This document shows positions 1-5,292 of a DNA stretch of 5,292 bases, in pieces; position 1 is the stretch's first letter; each line of letters opens with the position of its first letter. Below the pieces are notes generated by a model. It did no database searches. It was not told the DNA's origin and was given only the letters and a program-made list of their open reading frames with translations. The stretch is taken from positions 1 through 5,292 of the forward strand of contig DAIUAL010000235.1 of NCBI GenBank assembly GCA_036847245.1. The letters run 5' to 3'. Source of the DNA: UBA4661 sp002405405. GTDB taxonomy: Bacteria > Bacteroidota > Ignavibacteria > Kapaibacteriales > UBA4661. Made by a program: the position numbers and the translations under genes.

Positions 1-27
1 CGGTATACGCGGGATATTGATGTCAAC
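1..27 (-). other. Coding-like sequence after the last stop codon
   Basis: After TAA at 28-30 the same frame continues as VDINIPRIP to the window edge, with the same alternating hydrophobic/polar rhythm as the residues before the stop (SIDVDLP). It may be the remaining 3' part of the interrupted gene, but only nine codons are visible, so chance is possible. Confidence 0.3.
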
Positions 28-1362
28 TTAAGGTAAATCTACATCGATGGATGGGAAAACTATTGCCGGAAGAATATCACCAAAGAGTTCGCCAACATCA
101 TTCTCGGGTTGATCGAAAATCGAGAAGAGTCCTGCAATCGTAAAGTTCCATGCATTACCTTTTCGACGAATAGCACCTTGCACTTCACTCAGCCTCACAT
201 CCGTACCAGTTCTCGGCGTGGCTTGACCATTGGGCGGTGGCGGTTGAGGCGGATAAATCTTGATACCAGGCCGTTTTGTTGCCATCAAATTCATATCCCA
301 ATTCCGCGAGTTCTCATATTTGAAGCGCGCTCTAATTGTTACGGCACTATTGATGATACCACCTATTTGCACCGAGAAAAAGAGATTCCCCGCGCCTTCC
401 CATGTGGCGCGATCTCGGTTGAAACTCACCCGCACATCGCCTTTGGTTGTTGGTATATCCACATTCAAATTTGCTTTGATCGCAACAATGCCTGTGCGTT
501 TGCTAAGGATAATCGTATCGGCAACGACTTGCATTCCGGGTGCGATTTCCATGTCCAAACCGCCATTGATAATCAAACGATCAGCATCGCGCGGATCAAC
601 CTGCACGGAGTCAATCACCAACTGAACATTGCGTGCCGAGGCAGTTGAAGGCACTCCTCCGGCTGTCGGTCGTGTTGATGGTGTTCTACTGGTCGGAACA
701 TCATAGCGTTGCGGTTCGGTCGCAGGCGAAGCAATCCGCATGGTGCTGTCGGTGCGATACGTAATTGTTGTCAAAGCATTGTAATTGTCTTTGTCTGATG
801 TGCCTGTCGCACTCCGAAAGGTCGAGGTCGCAACACCAATCACATTGTAGCTCCCGACTGCATCTTCAAACGCAAACACCGGCAAACCACTTGCTCCTTG
901 TGCTTGACGCTGCGATGGCGTAAAACGAATTTGATTATTCTGCGAATAGCGCATCACCAACCGTGAATCACCAAATCGCCACTGCGGTCCTTGTCGTGTA
1001 ATGTCGAGATTGCTGGCATCAAATTCCACCGGAGTCAGCGAGCGCGAAGCACACGTAACAACACCCGTCATACGAATACCTGCCAAGGTAAAGAACCCTG
1101 AATTGAATGCTACCACAGTCGAACCCGCAGGCGTACCAGGTCTGCCCAAACGAAACTGCGGGATATTCACGGTAGATGTTACACGGTCTGCTCCCTGCCC
1201 CCGCGAAGAAAATGCCAAACGAATTTTTGCGGCGGTGCTGGTCGTGTTCAACATGCGCAAAGGCATATCGCCATTCACGACCATGTTCGTATCACTTACC
1301 ACTAATTGCAGTTTATCAAGTTGCCCTAAATCAAAACCAAATAATCGCCATGCAACATCGCC
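28..1362 (-). pseudogene. Beta-rich protein of unknown function, 3' fragment after in-frame TGA
   Basis: 445 sense codons continuing the same frame as the 5' fragment. The first 20 (GDVAWRLFGFDLGQLDKLQL) are convincing protein sequence, so the fragment begins at 1362. The GTG at 1302 is the first start-like codon but has no ribosome site and lies inside a strand (LQLVVSDTNMVV). Counting from that GTG, 1-190 is Gly/Ser/Thr-rich beta sequence with a single Cys84. 192-223 is a Pro/Thr/Ser-rich linker (TSRTPSTRPTAGG). 227-340 is a second beta block (LIINGGLDMEI, TGIVAIKANLNVDIP, NLFFSVQIGGII, VTIRARFKYENSRNWDMNLM). 346-357 is GIKIYPPQPPPP. The final segment (AWNFTIAGLFSIF to FPSIDVDLP) ends at TAA 28-30. 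There is no sorting domain, anchor or catalytic motif. The order of blocks suggests a repeated extracellular beta domain, but I cannot name the family. Without its own start the fragment is probably untranslated unless the upstream stop is read through or is an error. Confidence 0.6.
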
Positions 1363-1365
1363 TCA
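1363..1365 (-). other. In-frame TGA interrupting the beta-rich gene
   Basis: The minus strand reads GTG AAT TGA GGC GAT GTT GCA TGG, that is V-N-stop-G-D-V-A-W. The frame on both sides is continuous and coding-like, with no indel. One base change from several sense codons (TGG Trp, GGA Gly, CGA Arg, TTA Leu, TCA Ser) would give this stop. Trp is written TGG elsewhere in these genes and no other TGA falls inside the roughly 935-codon upstream gene, so a reassigned genetic code is unlikely. Confidence 0.85.
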
Positions 1366-1923
1366 ATTCACAGCAGTCAATCCACCGGCAATGGTCAGCG
1401 TCTGTGTGCTGGAGAAGAGTACTCCGGGGATGCGATTATCATTATTCGCTAATGTTCCCGCAGAACCATTTTGTAGAATGACTTGAATTTCATCGCTTGC
1501 AACCGAATTACTAATCTCTTGCAAGAAGCGATTCACATTCAAATACATTTTATCACGAATCGTTGGCAGATTCACCCGTGCCGATCCTGTGCCCTGCGTA
1601 TAGTTCGGGTCGCGACGAATGGATAATCCATTGTCATTGCGAATAATCATCGGAAGCCATCCGCGAAAGGTTACTTCCAACTCGGTATCAATAAGTGGCA
1701 AAACATCATTCTCCGGCGAGACATCTTCCGGCAAAACAGGATTTAAAGGGTTGGTCGGTTGGAATGCCGTGAGCGGAAAAAACACATCGAAGAAATTCAC
1801 TTGGCGTCCGGTGGAGTAGGTAAAGGTCGAACCGGTGCGTGGCGTAGGAAGCGTGATACGCCCACTGAGTTGATAGCCGCCATCAACACGCAGAACACCC
1901 CTACCCGCTCCATGAATACCCAT
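1363..1923 (-). pseudogene. Beta-rich protein of unknown function, 5' fragment cut short by in-frame TGA
   Basis: The first 186 codons of a protein I do not recognise. The sequence is rich in beta-strand patterns with Gly turns: VLRVDGGYQLSGRITLPTP at 10-28, a hydrophobic stretch NFFDVFFPLTAF at 43-54, a Pro/Asn-rich loop at about 55-78, ELEVTFRGWLPMII at 81-94, and the strand TLTIAGGLTAV at 175-185 just before the stop. There is no signal peptide, membrane helix or catalytic motif. Start choice is uncertain: ATG at 1923 has a fair GGGGAG site, but the frame is open back to the stop of the small secreted protein. The fragment ends in the middle of a strand, and the same frame resumes at once after the stop with equally protein-like sequence, so this is not a natural C-terminus. 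A stable independent product is doubtful. It could be a live gene if the TGA is a base error or is read through. Confidence 0.65.
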
Positions 1924-1977
1924 AACGCGCTCCCCACCTGCTCGGCTCCCCGCCGCCCTAACAGGTCCTGATTTATT
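1924..1977 (-). other. G-rich 54-base gap with a possible ribosome site before the beta-rich gene
   Basis: This stretch separates the TAA at 1978-1980 from the ATG at 1923. On the minus strand it is markedly G-rich and unlike the coding sequence on either side. GGGGAG at 1930-1935 lies 6 bases from the ATG and could be a Shine-Dalgarno. A 7-base direct repeat (GCTCCCC on the plus strand at 1929-1935 and 1945-1951) has a 16-base period. The gap is an exact multiple of three and would read NKSGPVRAAGSRAGGERV if translated through, which does not look like the flanking beta-rich protein. I see no terminator hairpin or promoter here. Confidence 0.45.
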
Positions 1978-2475
1978 TTATGATAAGCCGACAAGCGAGA
2001 TGTACACCAACTGCTCATTGTTCGGATCGGTTACCCGCAAACACACTTCATAATTTCCCTCCACCGGCAGTAAGGGCGGTTGCTGAATCGTTGGTCCTGC
2101 AAATGCACCCAACTGAAATATCTGCGGTGTCAGCAAGGTCATCGTTTCATTCGGTTGAATAGTGTACACGGGTGTACGGTCATTCAGTGTTTGAAGCAGG
2201 ATATTGCCATTCGTGGAAAATTCTACTGCTACACGAAATGGTACGGCACGTGTGCCATTATTCCGCAAGGTTAATTCAATAAAGGTCAGATTCTGCGTCA
2301 TGTCCTGACGCGAGGTTGGTCCTAAGCCGCGTGTTCGCAACCGCACCAATTCGAGATTGACCGTTTGCGCATACGTGGACATGCCATGAGCAATCATGCA
2401 AACGAAGACGCAAATGGAAAGAATGATAGTTTTCATGCTACTCATAGTTGATGTGAAATATAAACGTGTTGTCAT
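1978..2475 (-). CDS. Small secreted beta-rich protein, possibly TANFOR-like
   Basis: A 165-aa exported protein of unknown function. The ATG at 2475 is chosen for its strong Shine-Dalgarno. The N-terminus is a Sec signal peptide: Arg4 and Lys15 come before a hydrophobic stretch at about 16-28 (TIILSICVFVCMI), with likely cleavage after Ala36 (STYA|QTVN). Starting at Met14 would give a more compact signal peptide, but nothing resembling a ribosome site precedes it. The mature part has alternating beta-strand patterns: NLTFIELTLRNNG at 62-74, PFRVAVEFSTNG at 79-90, IQPNETMTLLTPQIF at 106-120, and LPVEGNYEVCLRVTDPNN at 136-153. This order (conserved N..L.L.L.N, a proline-containing loop, then LPxGxYxxCxxxxD) recalls, from memory, TANFOR-type domains of Bacteroidota surface proteins. 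The resemblance is weak and needs a profile search. It has no sorting domain or transmembrane anchor, so as it stands it would be periplasmic or released. It ends soon after the Cys145 strand and may be the N-terminal domain of a longer ancestral protein continuing in the same frame beyond 1978. Confidence 0.8.
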   Translation of the reverse strand: MTTRLYFTSTMSSMKTIILSICVFVCMIAHGMSTYAQTVNLELVRLRTRGLGPTSRQDMTQNLTFIELTLRNNGTRAVPFRVAVEFSTNGNILLQTLNDRTPVYTIQPNETMTLLTPQIFQLGAFAGPTIQQPPLLPVEGNYEVCLRVTDPNNEQLVYISLVGLS

Positions 2476-2482
2476 GATGGCT

Positions 2483-2488
2483 CTCCTT
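2483..2488 (-). promoter_or_regulatory. Shine-Dalgarno overlapping the upstream stop codon
   Basis: On the minus strand the sequence reads ATAAGGAGAGCCATCATG. AAGGAG lies 7 bases before the ATG at 2475 and shares bases with the TAA stop of the large upstream gene (2487-2489). It is a strong site. It fixes the start of the small secreted protein at 2475, in preference to the later in-frame ATGs at 2445 and 2436, and suggests translational coupling within one transcript. Confidence 0.75.
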
Positions 2489-5292
2489 ATCGCTGAATAA
2501 CTAATGGTAGCATTTCATTGCTCATGCCATCGCTGTAGCGTGCGCGCACGACTAAACGATAACTGCCATTGGCAATGCTCCCGATGTCCAAACGCTTGCT
2601 TGTTACTTGGTTGCCCACCAGCACTATTTGCTCGCGGAACACTTCTTTACCCGTCAAATCAACAATAACAAGATGGGCTGTACTGCTCTCCGGCGAGGCA
2701 ATTTCCACCTGTACATACTCGCGCACCGGTTGCGGATAGGTCTGCACACGCATACTCGTAATGCGACTGCTTCGACTATCACTCAAACCCGCTATCGGCA
2801 CAAAGCCCGCTTCGGTCAGATCTGCATCGGTAGAGTTGGCAAGCGTTGTGCGTTGCGGCGTACTGATGTACGTTACCGAATCCACCAGCGATGTTCCTCG
2901 TCTTCGCAGTACATCATTCTTGGTGAGATTACTTCCCGACAAACGATTGAACTGGATATTCAAATGGCGCATATTCGGTGTGCGTGTCGTCGACGTAAAG
3001 TCTGCCACATCGGTGAATTGATTGTTCTGGGCAAACACCGACATCAAGTTGTTGAGATTATTCACGCTGAATTCTATGCCACCGGTAAAGCCATTATCAT
3101 TCAACCACAAGCCGCGCAGATTGGAGATATTCCCAATACCCGTAAGCGCAGAAGAACCACCGCTCGTTGGGCGCGTAAGCCCATTATACCCAAGATTGAG
3201 AATCGTGAGTTTGGTGTTATAGACCTGATCGGCAATAGCGGTATTGATACTATTGCTATCCAAACGCAAGACATTCAGATTCGGCAGTGTGCGCCAATCC
3301 ACACTCAAGACATTCGACCCCGAACCGGTGATACGATTGCGATGCAATTCAAGAATCCGCAGATTGGTCATGCCACTCAGATTTGTTCCGCCATTGTCGG
3401 TGCTGGTATTAAAGCCCGTGATACGGTTACTCCACACCGAGAATACTTCTAACTCTGTCAGCTTGCGGAGCGATGCGGTGCGGATTGTTCCTGCAAGATT
3501 ATTGTTCGGCAGGATGATTTCCGACACACGATTATTGCGAATCCGCACACCCTCCCACTGCTCCAATGGATTGCTCGTCAGCCAGTTCGTGCGGTTTGTC
3601 CAGCGTGTACCGCCAAGATCATTGTACATCTCTACAAGTGCCGTAGAATCGGCTACGCGCGGGTCGAGTAAGATAAAGTCAGACGAAGCCGCCCAATCAC
3701 TGCGTCCGGACTCATTCACTGCCTGCACACGGAATTTGTAGAAGGTATTCGTATTGATAGCCGTGCGTGCATTGTCGGCAAGCTGGGTTACGTCAATCGT
3801 CAAAGTATTTGTTTCGCGGGTTGGTGTATTATCCGCAAAATCAACGCCCGCCGGTATAATCTGATAGCGATAACTTTGCGGTGTACCACCGGTGCCAAAG
3901 AGTTGTACCCATGACAAACGCACGGCTTGCGAAGAGCCGGAACGAATCGGTCGAGCGGTCAAAAGGGATGGTGCACCCGGGCGATTGCCCAGCGTTGAAT
4001 CAATCCGCGAGACTACCCATTCACCAGTTTTGCCACCGAGCAGGACCGAGCGCACACGGAAATAATACTTGGTGGATTGTCTAAGATTATTGATCCGCAT
4101 ATCAAAACGCCAATTCCAATTAGAACCACTACGATTTTCATCAGGACGGAGCGTGAGTGTGCGCACTAGGCTACCGCGATACTGTTCAGGCGCATTTCCG
4201 CTTTGGTATTCGAATAATTCTATATCGAAGCGATCATAGTAAGTGTCATAATACGATGCAAGATACTCCATGCTAAACTGAACCCGCAGACCATTGACCA
4301 AACGATCAATCACAGTCAGATTTTTTGGTATTTCAACATAGGTTGCCTGTAAAAATGAGAGCTTAGATGGCTCCAACAAAATCGGTTGTCGAAATTTTTG
4401 TTCTTCATCAATACTCTGTTCGCCACTGCGTTTAATAATAGTGTTACCTTCCTTGCGAATTGCTTCCACCGTGATCACTGAAAAACCTTCCACATAATGG
4501 GAAGCCCTATAAAATCTTCCTATTCCTCCATCATTGATATTATATCTACTGCTATAAGCTCTTTCGGTAAAAACCTCATACAAAAAGTCTTCACCCGTTT
4601 GTTTTTCTCGAACGGGTTGATAGTTCCTTGCTACAACGATAGTATCCTCCCATGCCACCGAATCTCGATCCGAACCTCGGGCTCGGACATACCGTACTAA
4701 ACGAAGATTACCCCGCATGAGCATGTTTTGAAAAACCGGTACTTGCAATCGAAAATTGTTATTGATGGCTTGCTGATGAGTAATCTCAAACGTTGTATCT
4801 GCTTCACGCTCACGCATAGCCGGAATAATAACCTCTACATAATTGTACAGATAACTACTATCACTCAGTCTTTTAATAATATTTTGTCCTCTTGTATTGT
4901 TCCAAGTATAAGAAGAAGATAAAGAATAGTATCTATTTCTAGCCTTATCAGTTATAGCGTCGAGAATTGGACCTAGACCAATAGACCTTCCGTTTTTATC
5001 ATAATATTCGACACGGTCATTTTTGCTGTAAAAACCAATATTTTCCGCACCCTTTCTTGTATCGAATCGGCCAAACTCCGCATAGGCCCAAAAATCCTCC
5101 CTGCCATCCAACTTCGGGTTATTGATATCTTTACCCAAACCTGCAATCGATCGATCGAAATAGTACTCTAAATTTGAGTATCCTGGAAACGTTTCATTTC
5201 CTGGGAGCGTTTTTGCATAGCCAGGCAAATACCGCGAGCGAATACGATAGTGGGTTGCTATTGAGACCGCGTCAGGCTCAGGAAGACATGTC
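2487..5292 (-). CDS. T9SS-secreted surface protein with fibronectin III-like domains and leucine-rich repeats (5' end outside window)
   Basis: Probably a cell-surface or secreted binding/adhesion protein exported through the outer membrane by the type IX secretion system. The frame is open to the window edge. The only start-like codon near the edge is a TTG at 5228, with no in-frame stop and 21 further sense codons before it (TCLPEPDAVSIATHYRIRSR...), so the true start and signal peptide lie upstream. Counting residues from that TTG, 1-290 is a Tyr/Asn/Arg-rich region I do not recognise. About 290-412 is FN3-like (YYFRVRSV at 388). 417-520 is a clearer FN3 domain (PGAPSLLTARPI, then YKFRVQAVNESGRSDW). 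525-565 is a cap (STALVEMYNDLGGTRW, WEGVRI). About 568-765 holds eight LxxLxLxxN repeats with key Asn at 576, 601, 631, 659, 682, 712, 736 and 761. 826-913 is the sorting domain (YPQPVREYVQVEI, LVIVDLTGKEVF, NGSYRLVV). In known T9SS cargo this domain is cleaved on export. The N-terminal third is noticeably more AT-rich than the rest. No catalytic motif is visible. The domain calls are firm; the binding role is inferred. Confidence 0.9.
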   Translation of the reverse strand, partial: TCLPEPDAVSIATHYRIRSRYLPGYAKTLPGNETFPGYSNLEYYFDRSIAGLGKDINNPKLDGREDFWAYAEFGRFDTRKGAENIGFYSKNDRVEYYDKNGRSIGLGPILDAITDKARNRYYSLSSSYTWNNTRGQNIIKRLSDSSYLYNYVEVIIPAMREREADTTFEITHQQAINNNFRLQVPVFQNMLMRGNLRLVRYVRARGSDRDSVAWEDTIVVARNYQPVREKQTGEDFLYEVFTERAYSSRYNINDGGIGRFYRASHYVEGFSVITVEAIRKEGNTIIKRSGEQSIDEEQKFRQPILLEPSKLSFLQATYVEIPKNLTVIDRLVNGLRVQFSMEYLASYYDTYYDRFDIELFEYQSGNAPEQYRGSLVRTLTLRPDENRSGSNWNWRFDMRINNLRQSTKYYFRVRSVLLGGKTGEWVVSRIDSTLGNRPGAPSLLTARPIRSGSSQAVRLSWVQLFGTGGTPQSYRYQIIPAGVDFADNTPTRETNTLTIDVTQLADNARTAINTNTFYKFRVQAVNESGRSDWAASSDFILLDPRVADSTALVEMYNDLGGTRWTNRTNWLTSNPLEQWEGVRIRNNRVSEIILPNNNLAGTIRTASLRKLTELEVFSVWSNRITGFNTSTDNGGTNLSGMTNLRILELHRNRITGSGSNVLSVDWRTLPNLNVLRLDSNSINTAIADQVYNTKLTILNLGYNGLTRPTSGGSSALTGIGNISNLRGLWLNDNGFTGGIEFSVNNLNNLMSVFAQNNQFTDVADFTSTTRTPNMRHLNIQFNRLSGSNLTKNDVLRRRGTSLVDSVTYISTPQRTTLANSTDADLTEAGFVPIAGLSDSRSSRITSMRVQTYPQPVREYVQVEIASPESSTAHLVIVDLTGKEVFREQIVLVGNQVTSKRLDIGSIANGSYRLVVRARYSDGMSNEMLPLVIQR

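Noticed and set aside
2..26. TTGACA (21-26) and TATACC (2-7) on the minus strand as a promoter
   Set aside because: The spacing is only 13 bases, and the -35/-10 pattern of other phyla is not the usual promoter type in Bacteroidota. The bases are better explained as coding-like sequence.
232..251. GGC/GGT-rich short repeat on the plus strand
   Set aside because: It is simply the codons of the PPQPPPP stretch of the beta-rich protein on the minus strand.
1363..1365. Reassigned genetic code with TGA as tryptophan
   Set aside because: Tryptophan is consistently TGG in these genes, the roughly 935-codon upstream gene has no internal TGA, and the other two interruptions of the frame are TAA.
1325..1375. 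TGA at 1363 as a selenocysteine codon
   Set aside because: Only a weak hairpin (GCGATG-TTG-CATGGC with a mismatch) follows it. The surrounding protein has no redox motif and is an extracellular-type beta protein, so a SECIS element is not supported.
1797..2018. 73-codon minus-strand frame across the G-rich gap
   Set aside because: It overlaps the end of the small secreted protein and the beginning of the beta-rich protein in another frame. It has no ribosome site, and its residues (GRRGAEQVGSALWVF) show no signal peptide or domain.
2607..3452. 281-codon open frame on the plus strand
   Set aside because: It lies antisense to the leucine-rich repeat and sorting-domain region, whose minus-strand translation has clear family motifs. 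Its own translation is rich in His, Arg, Thr and Ile without any domain pattern and it lacks a ribosome site. It is a shadow of the real gene.
5146..5158. (ATCG)3A tetranucleotide repeat as a phase-variation tract
   Set aside because: Only three copies, inside a coding segment that reads normally (FDRSIAG). That is too short to suggest slippage control.
1..5292. CRISPR array, tRNA/rRNA gene, insertion sequence or integration site
   Set aside because: No regularly spaced repeats, tRNA-like cloverleaf, terminal inverted repeats or transposase/integrase motifs were seen on either strand.

Overview
The window looks like chromosomal DNA from a member of the Bacteroidota/Chlorobiota (FCB) group. 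The best evidence is the C-terminus of the largest protein, which has the layout of a type IX secretion system (T9SS) type A sorting domain. T9SS is essentially confined to that group. GC content is around 50% over most of the window. I cannot name a genus; a Kapabacteria/Ignavibacteria-like lineage is only a guess.

All convincing genes are on the minus strand, so transcription runs from base 5292 towards base 1. (1) 5292-2487 is the 3' part of a large secreted or surface protein: an N-terminal region I do not recognise, two fibronectin type III-like domains, about eight leucine-rich repeats and the T9SS sorting domain. Its start lies outside the window. (2) 2475-1978 is a 165-aa secreted protein with a clear signal peptide, 11 bases after gene 1, whose Shine-Dalgarno overlaps gene 1's stop codon. 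Its mature part weakly recalls TANFOR-type domains. (3) 1923 to 28 is a 631-codon beta-rich protein of unknown function, broken by an in-frame TGA at 1363-1365 into a 186-codon and a 445-codon piece. The reading frame is otherwise intact.

The most unusual observation is that the small secreted protein, both pieces of the beta-rich protein and the sequence after the last stop are all in one reading frame. That frame is broken only by three stop codons: TAA at 1978-1980, TGA at 1363-1365 and TAA at 28-30. The beta-rich part has no signal peptide of its own. One explanation is a single long secreted protein, with its signal peptide at 2475, recently broken by nonsense mutations. Others are an operon with one nonsense mutation, stop-codon readthrough, or base errors in the assembly.

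Taken together the window reads as an operon of cell-surface or secreted proteins, probably for adhesion or binding. No enzyme, defence system, mobile element, RNA gene or CRISPR array is visible. The promoter would lie upstream of base 5292, and I see no terminator.
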